Shown: positions 44,413 to 53,770 of the stretch, in pieces | Numbering within the stretch: position 1 is the stretch's first letter | Layout: each line of letters begins with the position of its first letter | Source: an uncultured bacterium | GTDB lineage: Bacteria; Bdellovibrionota_C; UBA2361; CALJRW01 | Length of the DNA stretch: 63,909 bases | Reading direction: 5' to 3' | Assembly: GCA_937976335.1 (NCBI GenBank) | Contig: CALJRW010000057.1 | Span: 1-63,909, forward strand | The notes under the pieces: model-generated | Database searches by the model: none | Told to the model about the DNA's origin: nothing | What the model saw: the letters and a program-made list of their open reading frames with translations, nothing else | Translations under genes and position numbers: made by a program

Positions 44413-46107
44413 CTAACTAACTTTCAAAAACTGCCCAACAATTAGTTTATTTCCGTGAATTCCATTTTTACTTCTAAGATTGCTTACGCTAATTCCAAAT
44501 TTTTTGCTTATTCCCCATAAGGAATCGCCTTTTCTAACTTTATAGGTTTTAGTTTTTTTGCTAGTTTTTGATGTAGGAGTTCCAGTTACTCTAAGTTTTT
44601 GACCCACTCTTATCATATTACCTCTAATACCATTTAAAGAGCGCAATCTTGAAGTGGATATTCTATATTTAGTAGCTATACCTGAAATTGTGTCGCCTTT
44701 TCTCACTTTATAAATAGAAGTAGTTATTTTTTTTGAACTACTCAGTTTAGGTGTTGATTGAACATATGAGCCTTCTTCTACTTCTAGAACTTGTCCTACA
44801 TAAATGCGACTGCTTTTTAATCCATTAATTTTCTTTAGTTCATTAACAGACATGCCAAATTTTTTAGCAATCTTATTTAAATTCTCACCTTTTCTTACTT
44901 TATGAGAGTAGTTAGCAGAATATACTGAACTAGCTGTAGGGCCTCTCGGTTCAGCTGTTTTTAAACTTGCCATATTTTGGCTAAATTCAGAGGGGACATT
45001 TAAATTATAGCCACCTGGGATTTTGTATCTTCCAGACCATACATTTTTAGATAAAGCATAGTTGTAGTCTTTAAGGTTTTCCTTCGATGTTCCAAGTTGA
45101 TTTACAATGTGTGAAACTGACATAGAATGAGAAAGTCTGGTAGTTTCAAAGTGTCTTGGTTCATCTAATTCTAAATATGGAAAATAACTTCTATAATCAT
45201 TGTAAACTTCAAGTGCTGCTAAAAATTCAGGATAAAAGTTATTGGAGGCGAATCCAAAAACTCGCTTTGTAGGATGTTCAATAATAGTAGCAAGGTTATT
45301 AGTGCCCATTTTCTTGACTTTACTTCTAACTCCGCCAACTCCATGATTGTAGGAAGTCATAGCTAAAGGCCAAGATCCAAGTGCGGCATAAGCATTTTTT
45401 AGGTACTTAGCAGCAGCTTTAGTAGCTAAGGTAACATCTCTTCTTTCATCGTAATATTTTGAAATTCTTAATCCAAAAGAACGTCCAGTTCTTGGCATAA
45501 ATTGCCAAATACCAGCAGCTCCAACAGAACTATAAGCTGTATAGTCAAAAGAAGATTCAATAAAGGGAAGTCTTGTTATCTCAATTGGTAATCCATGTTG
45601 GTTAACAAAAATATCTTCAATTATATGTAAGTACCTTTGCGAGCGTTTTAATGAATTTTCAAATTTTTCTTTGATTCCTTGTTGAGCTCTAACCATTTTT
45701 TCTTTTATTGCATGTTTATATTTTTCAGTTCCAGCAGGAAGATAGGACATAACTTCTTGAACATGTAATTCGAACTGGCTAATAGGCTCTTCTCCTCGAG
45801 CTAAAATTTTTAAGGCACTGTAGACTTGTTTTGCATTATCTTCTTTTCTTCTTTTAACCAGTTTTTCGATCTCTCTTTTAGATTTGCCAACAACTTCCCC
45901 ACTTAAGTCCATAACTCCAAAAACGATTTGCGGAAAATCTTTATGATGAACTAAAAACTGGTTTGTATTATAGCGCGTAAATATATCTATCCAAAAATCA
46001 ACTCTTCCTCGTAGTTCAGGAGGTGTTGAAAAGTCTTCAGATTGCAAAAGTGAAGATGTAGAAAAGAGGAAGCAAAGAAGCAAAAATATCTTATTAATAA
46101 TTTTCAT
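44413..46107 (-). CDS. mltD: Membrane-bound lytic murein transglycosylase D-like protein with three LysM
   Basis: This 564-residue protein has a signal peptide, then an SLT domain: LPFIESSFDYTAYSSVGAAGIWQFMPRTGRSFGL holds the catalytic Glu in ES, followed by RRDVTLATKAAAKYL and AMTSYNHG. Three LysM repeats follow near residues 401-445, 465-510 and 518-562 (YKVRKGDTISGIATKYRIS, YKVRKGDSLWGISKKFGIS). It cuts peptidoglycan glycan strands to 1,6-anhydro ends. No lipobox Cys is evident. It overlaps the PBP4 gene by 14 bases. Confidence 0.94.
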   Translation of the reverse strand: MKIINKIFLLLCFLFSTSSLLQSEDFSTPPELRGRVDFWIDIFTRYNTNQFLVHHKDFPQIVFGVMDLSGEVVGKSKREIEKLVKRRKEDNAKQVYSALKILARGEEPISQFELHVQEVMSYLPAGTEKYKHAIKEKMVRAQQGIKEKFENSLKRSQRYLHIIEDIFVNQHGLPIEITRLPFIESSFDYTAYSSVGAAGIWQFMPRTGRSFGLRISKYYDERRDVTLATKAAAKYLKNAYAALGSWPLAMTSYNHGVGGVRSKVKKMGTNNLATIIEHPTKRVFGFASNNFYPEFLAALEVYNDYRSYFPYLELDEPRHFETTRLSHSMSVSHIVNQLGTSKENLKDYNYALSKNVWSGRYKIPGGYNLNVPSEFSQNMASLKTAEPRGPTASSVYSANYSHKVRKGENLNKIAKKFGMSVNELKKINGLKSSRIYVGQVLEVEEGSYVQSTPKLSSSKKITTSIYKVRKGDTISGIATKYRISTSRLRSLNGIRGNMIRVGQKLRVTGTPTSKTSKKTKTYKVRKGDSLWGISKKFGISVSNLRSKNGIHGNKLIVGQFLKVS

Positions 46108-47479
46108 ATAAATAATTTAGTAGGTTTTTTTCAAAAGTGTGTGCCCTACCAGTATTATTTACATTATTTTGCAAAATGACAAAGATGTATTTATTTCCAG
46201 CTCTTCCATAGGCATATCCAGCTAAACTAGTAACTTTACTAATTGTTCCTGTTTTTGCCCTAATTGTCATAGATTTTGGGCCAACTAGCCTTTTTTCTAA
46301 AGTTCCATTTTTACCTGAAACTGCGAAAGATTTTTCAAAATCTGAATAATACTCAGGTTTTGCTGAAACTGAGAGTAGTACCTGAGAAATCAGATTAGCT
46401 GACAGTTTGTTCTCATGGCTAAGACCAGAGGCATCAGCAATGGAGTAATTGTTATCTTGAATGCCAATTTTTGATAAATAGTTTCTAATTTGCCCTAATC
46501 CTCTAGCTCTATCTCCATCTCCAATGCGAGTTGCTATCTGTTCTGCCATTAAATTATTACTATAGTGATTCATATCGTCAATAATATGACTTAAGGCTTT
46601 TGATGAGTGTGAGAATAATTTTTTAGAATTGATAGGAAGAGTTCCTATATTTAGGCTATTTCCAACTTCTATCCCAACTTCTTTTAATAATCCTCTAAAA
46701 ACTATAGCAAAATAAACTTCAGGACGGTTAACGCTTCTGTAAGCTGGGGTGCATTCGTATTTATGGTAAATGCTTCCTCCCAGTTTATATCTTAGTAAGT
46801 ATGGTTTATTAGGATTTGTAGGAAGTTCATCTACCGAATATCTAGCGCTGCGTTTGCTACTAGTTGAAATTTTTCCTACTAATTCAACTGGTTGCTCTAC
46901 GGGGTCTATATTAACTATTGCTGTATTTCCAGAACCGTTTGGACAAATTTCAAAAGATATAGAATTAAAATTAAATGTTAGAGCAGAAGTTCCATTTAAA
47001 TAGGATCTTTGTCCTTGTTTTTTTAATGGGTCAATGAAATATGAATTATCAATTACTAATTCATTAATTTTTTTAACGCCTCTACGTTTTAGTTTTCTTG
47101 CAATTAACCAAGCATCTTCAATTGTAAAGCTCGGATCACCCGATCCATAAACATAAAGTTTATCTAAATTACTACCAGATTCATTTGAGTAAATATTAGT
47201 TACAAACTTAAAGTCAGGTCCAAGTGTATCAAAAGCGCTAGCTGCAGTTACAGCTTTCATTACACTAGCAGGTTTTAAAAGGTTTCCAGCATTATATTCA
47301 AAAATGCTTTCTTGAGTGTTAATGTCAAGTATTTTAATTCCAATACTATCTTTGTTTGGTAACTTTTTTATTAAGCTAGAAAAGTTTTCAGCACTAGAGT
47401 TAATGCTTAAAGCAAGTAGTAGTGAGAGTAGAAATCTAAAAGATCTACTATATTTTTTCAGTGCAGTTACAAGATTCAA
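46094..47479 (-). CDS. dacB: D-alanyl-D-alanine carboxypeptidase/endopeptidase (PBP4 family)
   Basis: This 461-residue protein has a signal-like segment ([16 protein letters not shown]) and penicillin-binding motifs: SVMK of [16 protein letters not shown] near residue 73, SNN of [15 protein letters not shown] near residue 307, and KTG of [18 protein letters not shown] near residue 418. It would trim stem peptides and cut cross-links in the periplasm. The start is a TTG inside the ferredoxin gene (32-base overlap). It overlaps mltD by 14 bases; the pair forms a peptidoglycan-turnover unit. Confidence 0.93.
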   Translation of the reverse strand: MNLVTALKKYSRSFRFLLSLLLALSINSSAENFSSLIKKLPNKDSIGIKILDINTQESIFEYNAGNLLKPASVMKAVTAASAFDTLGPDFKFVTNIYSNESGSNLDKLYVYGSGDPSFTIEDAWLIARKLKRRGVKKINELVIDNSYFIDPLKKQGQRSYLNGTSALTFNFNSISFEICPNGSGNTAIVNIDPVEQPVELVGKISTSSKRSARYSVDELPTNPNKPYLLRYKLGGSIYHKYECTPAYRSVNRPEVYFAIVFRGLLKEVGIEVGNSLNIGTLPINSKKLFSHSSKALSHIIDDMNHYSNNLMAEQIATRIGDGDRARGLGQIRNYLSKIGIQDNNYSIADASGLSHENKLSANLISQVLLSVSAKPEYYSDFEKSFAVSGKNGTLEKRLVGPKSMTIRAKTGTISKVTSLAGYAYGRAGNKYIFVILQNNVNNTGRAHTFEKNLLNYLYENY

Positions 47480-47798
47480 GTTCTTCGTCTGTCATATCTA
47501 AAGTTGTTGTTTCGTTCAGAGCTATAAATTCGTTGTATTCTGCTGGAACACCAGAATCTTCATATATTGCTTCAACAGGGCATTCAGTTTCGCAAGCTCC
47601 GCAGTTAATGCATTGATCTGGATGGATCATTAGCATTCCTACTTTTTCGTCGCCATCCTCACTATCATCGCCAGCAGTAACTCCGTATTTATCATTTAAA
47701 TCTTTTTTTCTAATGTCGTAAAAACAATCAACCGGACAGACTTCAACACATGATCTATCTTTAGTTCCTAAGCAAGGTTTAGCTACTATGTATGTCAT
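47448..47798 (-). CDS. Ferredoxin with two iron-sulfur cluster sites
   Basis: This 116-residue protein looks like a seven-iron (FdxA-type) ferredoxin: N-terminal [17 protein letters not shown], then [16 protein letters not shown] near residue 62. Each block gives cysteines for cubane or three-iron clusters. Between the blocks is an acidic insert ([10 protein letters not shown]). It carries electrons in the cytoplasm. An AAGAGA ribosome site precedes the ATG. Its end overlaps the dacB start by 32 bases. Confidence 0.9.
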   Translation of the reverse strand: MTYIVAKPCLGTKDRSCVEVCPVDCFYDIRKKDLNDKYGVTAGDDSEDGDEKVGMLMIHPDQCINCGACETECPVEAIYEDSGVPAEYNEFIALNETTTLDMTDEELESCNCTEKI

Positions 47799-47939
47799 TT
47801 ATATTTCTCTTAAAATTTATTAACTATAGGTTTAATTTTAATCATAAAATTGAATTCAGAACAATAGAGGGAAGATTGAGGTGCTTTATAGTTAACGCAA
47901 TTAGGTAGTTGTTATACCTTTGGCTGATAGTTATAACAA

Positions 47940-47968
47940 AAAAGCTCTGTCCTATTGGACAAGACTTT
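47940..47968 (-). terminator. Rho-independent terminator after the PNPOx-like gene
   Basis: On the minus strand, TTGTCC, AATA and GGACAG form the core of an imperfect 11-pair stem followed by a T run, about 35 bases past the stop at 48002. Confidence 0.7.
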
Positions 47969-48001
47969 ATGTTATAAGCATATATTTGGAATAGGGGGCA
48001 T

Positions 48002-48490
48002 TTAAAGTAAAAGCTTAACAATCTTCTCTTTTGAAACTTTTATTCTAAAATCATGATAGTTGCCGTTTTCATCTTTTTTTGCATCGTTTAACCAAAGATT
48101 TAAAATTTCGGCTTTATAGACTCTTAATGGACTTTCTTTAATAAAATGAGAACCGTCATCGGGTATACAGTTCTTTCTATTTTGAATGTAAAATCTTCCT
48201 TTTTTTGCATTTGTTAAATCAGAAATTTCATAAGCATTTGCTTCTATATATAGACCTACTCCCGAGCCCTCCGGAGTGGTGGAATTATAAATTACAATAA
48301 AAACATTTTTATTCTCTTTGATATTATTAGAATGAACAGAGTTTATTGTAGAATACCAATAAAAGTTTAAATTTTCGTCATAGGCAGCGTATACAGGAGT
48401 ATTCCAAGGTTTGTTATTTGTACTTGAAGTTGCAACGGATAGGTAAATGTTATCTTTAATAATTTTATACGCTTGATATTCAGGTGTCAT
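48002..48490 (-). CDS. Pyridoxamine 5'-phosphate oxidase-fold flavoprotein
   Basis: This 162-residue protein has the split-barrel flavin-binding pattern: IIKDNIYLSVATSSTNNKPWNTPVYAAYDENLNFYWYS, then NIKENKNVFIVIYNSTTPEGSGVGLYIEANAYEI. Proteins of this group bind FMN, F420 or haem. It lacks the PdxH-specific C-terminal motif, so vitamin B6 oxidation is not shown. It stands alone with its own terminator. Confidence 0.82.
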   Translation of the reverse strand: MTPEYQAYKIIKDNIYLSVATSSTNNKPWNTPVYAAYDENLNFYWYSTINSVHSNNIKENKNVFIVIYNSTTPEGSGVGLYIEANAYEISDLTNAKKGRFYIQNRKNCIPDDGSHFIKESPLRVYKAEILNLWLNDAKKDENGNYHDFRIKVSKEKIVKLLL

Positions 48491-48573
48491 ATATATAGAC
48501 GGTAATTTCTGCTTACAAGTTTTTGCTTATTGCTTACTTTATCTTTAGAACCAAAGTTTTAAAAGATAAAGTA

Positions 48574-48647
48574 AGGCCCGAACGGGACTCGAACCCGTGA
48601 ATGATGGTTTTGCAAACCATTGCCTTAGCCAACTTGGCTATCGGGCC
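48574..48647 (-). tRNA. tRNA-Cys (anticodon GCA)
   Basis: This 74-base gene starts GGCCCGA and ends UCGGGCC with discriminator U, the identity base of tRNA-Cys. The anticodon loop UUUGCAAAA carries GCA. The T-arm reads GGGUUCGAGUCCC. CCA is not encoded. Confidence 0.97.
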
Positions 48648-48787
48648 ACTTAGGGGTACATGGTAGCTTATTGCATTTTTGCTTTCAAGTCTGTTTGAAT
48701 TTAGCTTTTTATTTACTTGAGCTTACTTTTTGGACTTTCTATAAGTACTCAATTCCAGTATGAAATATGCTATCAAAGCAGATACTC

Positions 48788-49024
48788 CTATTTCTTATTA
48801 AGAATCTCTAATTTTTTCTCGGCCCCTTCTAAAAGTCCTCTTAAGTGCTTTAATAAATGAGCTCCTTTCTCATAAGCAGTAAGAGAGTCATCTAGACCTA
48901 ATTTTCCACTTTCAACTTTTCCAACAAGTTCTTCCATAAGACATAGGCCATCTTCAAATGAGATTTTTTCTAGTTCACTTTTTTTTACATCCTTTTTTAA
49001 GAAATTTTCTAAGTTAATTTTCAT
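48788..49024 (-). CDS. xseB: Exodeoxyribonuclease VII small subunit
   Basis: This 78-residue helical protein has the family core ISFEDGLCLMEELVGKVESGKLGLDDSLTAYEKGAHLLKHLRGLL. Several copies bind one large subunit to form the single-strand-specific nuclease. It starts one base after the xseA stop, on the same transcript. Confidence 0.95.
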   Translation of the reverse strand: MKINLENFLKKDVKKSELEKISFEDGLCLMEELVGKVESGKLGLDDSLTAYEKGAHLLKHLRGLLEGAEKKLEILNKK

Positions 49025-49025
49025 T

Positions 49026-50279
49026 TTACTTATCTATCACAGTAGAACTAAAAACTCCATCTTTGAGTTCAGTAGTTAATATATCATCCTTACTAATATT
49101 CTTAATTGAGCCTACTAACTTATCTTTTCTTTTAACTATAGCAAAGCCTCGCTTTAGAATCTGTTTAGGATTAGAAGCGAATGCTCGATGTTCGATTTGA
49201 TCAATCTTTGAAGTATCAAATTTAATCTTTTTTGACATAGCTTCAAAATTTCTTTTACTTAAAAAATTCATTTTTTCTTGTAGATTTTCAAAAAGTTTAT
49301 CTGGTTTAATAAGTTTTAAATTGGAGGATAAAGTTTTTAACTTTAAGTTAAAGCTCTGAATTAAATTATCGCTCTGAATATTTAACTTATGAAGCAAGTT
49401 ATCTAATTTTTCAGTTAAATTTTTAAATAAATCAAGAATATCATTTAGTTTTTCTTCATAATAATCGAGCGTTTGTAAAAGTTCATTTTTATCAGGCACT
49501 GCAATTTTAGCGGCAGCAGTGGGTGTGGCGGCTCTTTTATCGGCAGCTAGATCGCTTAAGCTAATATCTGTTTCATGTCCAACTCCGCATATAATAGGAA
49601 TTTTAGATGCAAAGATTGCTCTTACTACATCTTCTTCATTAAATGCCCAGAGATCTTCTAAAGATCCTCCTCCACGAGCAAGAATAATTAAATCAACATT
49701 ATTTAAATCATTAAACTTTTTAATTGCATTTTTTATTTCAGAGATTGCTTCACTACCTTGGACTCTGACATCTATTAATCTTTTCTCAACAGTTGGTAAT
49801 CTTTCGTTTAGTATTACTAACATGTCTTGTAGAGCGGCACCCTTTGCCGAAGTAATTAAACCAAGCGATTTAGGAAGGATGGGTAAGGGACGTTTTCTGG
49901 ACTCATCAAACAAACCTTCTTTTTTTAATTTATTTTGAAGTTCAATAAATTTCTTTTTTAGTGCTCCTTCGCCAGCAACTATCATTGTTTTTACAACAAT
50001 AGAAAAACGTCCTGATTTTTTATAAATATTAGGATACCCTTGGCAAAGAACTTGAATTCCATCTTTAGGTTGAAAATTCAATTTGCCTACGTAGGTTCTC
50101 CACATAGCACAATTTAAAACACTTTCTGCATCTTTAATTGAAAAATAATAGTGGCCGCTTGATGCATTTTTTACTTCGGTTAGTTCACCTTGAAAATAAA
50201 TTGTTCCAAATTCTTCTATTAAGGTTTCGTTTAAAAGATCGCTTAGTTCAGAAATGCTTAGGTAATTGTCAGTATTCAC
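49026..50279 (-). CDS. xseA: Exodeoxyribonuclease VII large subunit
   Basis: This catalytic subunit of about 417 residues degrades single-stranded DNA. It has the OB-fold start (IYFQGELTEVKNASSGHYYFSIKD), GLITSAKGAALQDM, ILARGGGSLEDLWAFNEEDVVRAIF, and CGVGHETDISLSDLAADKRAATPTAAA, then a long coiled coil and the short C-terminal GFAIVKRKDK. I prefer GTG 50279 as start; a TTG at 50300 would add seven residues but coincides with the divergent ATG. Confidence 0.95.
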   Translation of the reverse strand: MNTDNYLSISELSDLLNETLIEEFGTIYFQGELTEVKNASSGHYYFSIKDAESVLNCAMWRTYVGKLNFQPKDGIQVLCQGYPNIYKKSGRFSIVVKTMIVAGEGALKKKFIELQNKLKKEGLFDESRKRPLPILPKSLGLITSAKGAALQDMLVILNERLPTVEKRLIDVRVQGSEAISEIKNAIKKFNDLNNVDLIILARGGGSLEDLWAFNEEDVVRAIFASKIPIICGVGHETDISLSDLAADKRAATPTAAAKIAVPDKNELLQTLDYYEEKLNDILDLFKNLTEKLDNLLHKLNIQSDNLIQSFNLKLKTLSSNLKLIKPDKLFENLQEKMNFLSKRNFEAMSKKIKFDTSKIDQIEHRAFASNPKQILKRGFAIVKRKDKLVGSIKNISKDDILTTELKDGVFSSTVIDK

Positions 50280-50299
50280 TTTAGATAACTTATAGTACA

Positions 50300-50953
50300 A
50301 TGTTCGAAGAAATGAAAGATGAACTAGAAAGGTATAAAGAGAAAATTATATTTAGTTTTAATAGTATTTGGACAGTTTTATTTGTTAGTCTGCCATTGGA
50401 TTTTTTATTGACTAAAGAAATAGTTTCAAAATTTGTCAATCAAGAAATATTACTTTTTATAGAGACTTTATATTTATTAATAGCTTTAACGGGTATTGGC
50501 TTAACTTTTGTTGATTTTGATTTTATTAAGTCTTTTTTCAATAATTTATCTGAACTAAATTTAAAAAATAAGAAAAACTTAATTATTTGGATAGTAATAA
50601 GTCTTTTTGCATTATTAGGATTTATAATAGTTAGTATCGCTTTTTTATCTAATTTAGGTTTTGGAATTTTTATGCCACTTATTATTTGTGTAAGTGGGAT
50701 AGCTAGTTTGATTCAAACTTTAAAAAATCAAAATGCTCAAGATAATTTTGAAAAAAAATCTAAAAAGTTTGAGCTTAAAAGCGTAATTCTTATCTTGTTT
50801 GTTTTATTTTTTCTAAATTTTCGATTTTTACATTTTGTTGGGGTGATTATAGTTTTACATCATGGATGGAGTTTTTATTATTTGATTTTGAATTATTTAG
50901 TTTGTTTTGGATTTTTCTTTTACTTAAAAAATTTAAATGTAGAAATAGACTGA
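50300..50953 (+). CDS. Polytopic membrane protein of unknown function
   Basis: This 217-residue protein has about six hydrophobic segments (residues 17-36, 50-69, 90-112, 116-135, 151-171 and 176-212) with Phe- and Leu-rich helices and no motif I recognise. It runs opposite to xseA, with the two starts 20 bases apart or closer. A short basic loop (KNQNAQDNFEKKSKKFELK) lies after the fourth helix. Confidence 0.6.
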   Translation: MFEEMKDELERYKEKIIFSFNSIWTVLFVSLPLDFLLTKEIVSKFVNQEILLFIETLYLLIALTGIGLTFVDFDFIKSFFNNLSELNLKNKKNLIIWIVISLFALLGFIIVSIAFLSNLGFGIFMPLIICVSGIASLIQTLKNQNAQDNFEKKSKKFELKSVILILFVLFFLNFRFLHFVGVIIVLHHGWSFYYLILNYLVCFGFFFYLKNLNVEID

Positions 50954-51090
50954 GCGCTTTACTTTCATTACTCTCCGTCTCTATGGCTTAAAAGGCAAAT
51001 GCTTAGCGCGCAGTTGATTTTCCCCTTAAAAACGCTATAATTACTCAAAATTATGTAAAAAAATCAATCAATACAAGGGATTACGTAAAG

Positions 51091-52413
51091 ATGTCTAAAG
51101 AAATAAAAATGCCTCAATTATCTGACACCATGGATAAAGGTAAAATCTTAACTTGGCATAAGAAAGAAGGGGATTCAATTATAAGAGGTGATGTTCTTGC
51201 TGAAGTAGAAACAGATAAGGCTAATTTAGAAATTGAGTCATTTGATGAAGGCACACTTTTAAAAATAGTCATTCCAGCAGATGAAAGTGCATTGGTTGGT
51301 GAAATTATTGCAGTTATTGGGGAAGCTGGAGAAGAGGTGAATATCAGTGCTGAGACTAAGAGTTCTAATGCAAATTCAGAGGAAGTCAAAGAGTTAGTCG
51401 AAACTAAAATAGAATCAGTACCTGTTGAAACTTCATCTCCTGTTTTAAATGTAGCGTCTCCCGTGTCAACTCCTAATGGAAGAGTAAAAGCTTCGCCAAT
51501 TGCAAAAAAACTAGCTAAAGATTTAAATGTTGATTTGTCTTTAATTCAAGGTTCTGGACCTGCAGGAAGAATTATTAAAAAAGATATTGAAACTTTTTCT
51601 GATGCAAGTTCTGGGCAAGCTGTTATTAATCAATCTCCTGCGCCAGTAGCTAGCATTGTCGCTTCAGCTACTCCTCTAGCTACTTCTAAGCTTGTACCGC
51701 AAATGCCAAAACCAATGCCAGTTGCTATTGAAATACCAATTGGCTTGTCGACTTTAAGTAAAATGCGAGAAACAATAGCAAATCGAATGGAAATTGCTAC
51801 AGATACCCCTCATTTCTTCACAACTGTTTCAATAGATATGACAGAGGCAATTAAACTTAGAGCGTCATTTAAGGTTAATCCAAATTATTCATCCATTTCT
51901 ATTAATCATATGATTATCAAAGCTGCCGGATATGCCCTTACTCAAGCTCCAATGGTTAATTGTGCGTACAAAGAAGGTCAATTATTTAATCCTGGTTCGT
52001 TTAATGTTGGGGTTATAACTTCAGTCTCTGATGGTCTCTTAATCCCCGTTGTTAAGGAGGTTGATACTAAGCACATTCTTGATATCGCTCAAGAGGCAAG
52101 AGGTTTAATTGATAGGGCAAGAGAGAAGAAGCCAAGACCTGACGATCTAACTGGAGGAACATTCAGTATTTCGAATATGGGCATGTTTGATGTCGAAAGT
52201 TTTACTGCAATTGTTAATCCTGGTCAGGGTGCTGTTTTAGCTATTAGCTCTACTACTGAACAAGCAGTTGTTGAGCAGGGTAATATTGTTGTTAGGCCTA
52301 AGATGAAAGTCACTCTTTCTGTAGATCACAGAATTATTGATGGTTTAGTTGCTGGAACTTTCTTGAGCGCATTTAAATCTGCAATGGAAAGTCCTGCTTT
52401 AATGATGCTTTAA
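51091..52413 (+). CDS. pdhC: Pyruvate dehydrogenase E2 (dihydrolipoamide acetyltransferase)
   Basis: This 440-residue protein has one lipoyl domain with the modified Lys in EVETDKANLEIESFDEG (residue 45), an Ala/Pro/Ser/Val-rich linker, a subunit-binding domain (VKASPIAKKLAKDLNVDLSLIQGSGPAGRIIKKDI at about 131-166), a second flexible linker and the catalytic domain ending with SVDHRIIDG, the DHRxxDG active site. It moves acetyl groups to CoA. No E1 or E3 gene is in the window. The lipoate synthase gene follows after 118 bases and may be co-regulated. The family also includes other 2-oxoacid E2 proteins; the pyruvate call comes from overall likeness to PDH E2. Confidence 0.9.
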   Translation: MSKEIKMPQLSDTMDKGKILTWHKKEGDSIIRGDVLAEVETDKANLEIESFDEGTLLKIVIPADESALVGEIIAVIGEAGEEVNISAETKSSNANSEEVKELVETKIESVPVETSSPVLNVASPVSTPNGRVKASPIAKKLAKDLNVDLSLIQGSGPAGRIIKKDIETFSDASSGQAVINQSPAPVASIVASATPLATSKLVPQMPKPMPVAIEIPIGLSTLSKMRETIANRMEIATDTPHFFTTVSIDMTEAIKLRASFKVNPNYSSISINHMIIKAAGYALTQAPMVNCAYKEGQLFNPGSFNVGVITSVSDGLLIPVVKEVDTKHILDIAQEARGLIDRAREKKPRPDDLTGGTFSISNMGMFDVESFTAIVNPGQGAVLAISSTTEQAVVEQGNIVVRPKMKVTLSVDHRIIDGLVAGTFLSAFKSAMESPALMML

Positions 52414-52531
52414 TTTTAAAAGAAAACCTCTTTGGAGTAAGTTTGCGAGCTGAGGTGAGGCTAGGAATTTGCAAGATGTTGTGATATCATCTTGGTGGAA
52501 ATTATTAATTGCTTAATGCCAATACATAATT

Positions 52532-53464
52532 ATGAATTATAAAAATCTTCCAAAGAATGGAAAAAACATAGTTAAGCCGCCGTGGCTTAAAGTTAAAGCC
52601 CCAGGTTCGCCTGAGTATTTACAAACCAAAAGCACTGTCAAACATTTGAACCTAGTCACTGTTTGTGAAGAAGCGCATTGTCCAAATATTGGGGAATGTT
52701 GGAGTCATCATACTGCAACTTTTATGATCATGGGTGAAAATTGTACTAGAAGATGTCATTTTTGTTCAGTTAAAGACGGAACAGTTGAAAATCTTGAACC
52801 GCTCGATCCGCTTGAACCGCACAGAGTGGGCTTGGCTGTTAGTAGACTTAGTTTAAAACATGCAGTTGTTACTTCTGTCGATAGAGATGATGTACATGAT
52901 AATGGAGCGTCACATTTTGCTCAAACCGTTAGAGCAATCAGAGCGCATGCACCAGATTGCAAAGTAGAGCTTCTAATTCCTGATTTGAGAGGAAACGAAA
53001 AAGATCTTAAGACAATAGTTTCTGCTGGAATTGAAGTGCTAAATCATAATGTAGAAACAGTTCCAAGGTTATACAAAAAAGTTAGGCCTGGAGCCGGATA
53101 TATAAGATCTTTAAGTATACTAAGATGGGCTAAGGAAACTAACCCAAATATGATGACTAAATCTGGAATTATGGTTGGTCTTGGTGAAAAGAAAGAAGAA
53201 GTTTTTGCGCTGATGGATGATCTTAGGGCAGTGGGAGTTGATATTATGACAATTGGTCAGTATTTAAGACCAACTGCTAAGCAACTTCCTGTTAGAGATT
53301 TTATTACTCCAGAAGAATTTAAGGAATATGAGACTGTTGGTAAGGAAAAAGGATTTAAATTTATTGAATCTGGGCCACTTGTAAGAAGTTCTTACCATGC
53401 TTGGAAACATACTGTAGAAAAACCTCATGATTCTCAAAAGAGTAGTCTTGCGATTGCTGGTTAA
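52532..53464 (+). CDS. lipA: Lipoyl synthase
   Basis: This 310-residue radical-SAM enzyme inserts two sulfurs into protein-bound octanoate. It has the auxiliary cluster motif CEEAHCPNIGEC (C-x4-C-x5-C, residue 49 on), the radical-SAM motif CTRRCHFC (C-x3-C-x2-C), VVTSVDRDD and GQYLRPT. It closes with the C-terminal RSSYHA region that ligates the auxiliary cluster. It lies next to the E2 gene, one of its targets. Confidence 0.97.
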   Translation: MNYKNLPKNGKNIVKPPWLKVKAPGSPEYLQTKSTVKHLNLVTVCEEAHCPNIGECWSHHTATFMIMGENCTRRCHFCSVKDGTVENLEPLDPLEPHRVGLAVSRLSLKHAVVTSVDRDDVHDNGASHFAQTVRAIRAHAPDCKVELLIPDLRGNEKDLKTIVSAGIEVLNHNVETVPRLYKKVRPGAGYIRSLSILRWAKETNPNMMTKSGIMVGLGEKKEEVFALMDDLRAVGVDIMTIGQYLRPTAKQLPVRDFITPEEFKEYETVGKEKGFKFIESGPLVRSSYHAWKHTVEKPHDSQKSSLAIAG

Positions 53465-53552
53465 AACGCATTAACATAATTTATGACAAACTGGCTTGTA
53501 TTATCTCTATTCGAACCAATAAAACCGCATATACTAAAACACAAACTTTAGG

Positions 53553-53571
53553 CAAAGACGTTTAGTCTTTG
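53553..53571. terminator. Hairpin after lipA
   Basis: CAAAGAC, GTTTA and GTCTTTG form a perfect seven-pair stem about 90 bases past the lipA stop. No T run follows on the plus strand, so termination is only likely. Confidence 0.45.
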
Positions 53572-53606
53572 ACAAAAAAACGGTAAAACCTAATGTCGAG
53601 CAGTAT

Positions 53607-53733
53607 AACCACAGAAGCGCAGAAACACAGAATTAGGGTTAAGTAATTCTTGGTTCTTTTGTGTGAAAAAAAAATTATTTAAGGCTCGGAATTTATTATT
53701 GAAGAACTCAGATAACTCTAGAAACTCCACATC
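53607..53733. repeat. Second copy of the composite interspersed repeat (inverted, degraded)
   Basis: 53607-53634 matches the right half of the 14.7-kb repeat in reverse at 27 of 28 bases. 53715-53733 (ACTCTAGAAACTC, then CACATC) matches 14719-14737 in reverse at 18 of 19. The two modules keep their order but are 80 bases apart here against 36 there. The remaining bases of this 306-base gap between lipA and the lyase gene show nothing else. Confidence 0.75.
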
Positions 53734-53770
53734 ACTGAATCAGTAAGAAAAACAAGGATGTTACAGAACA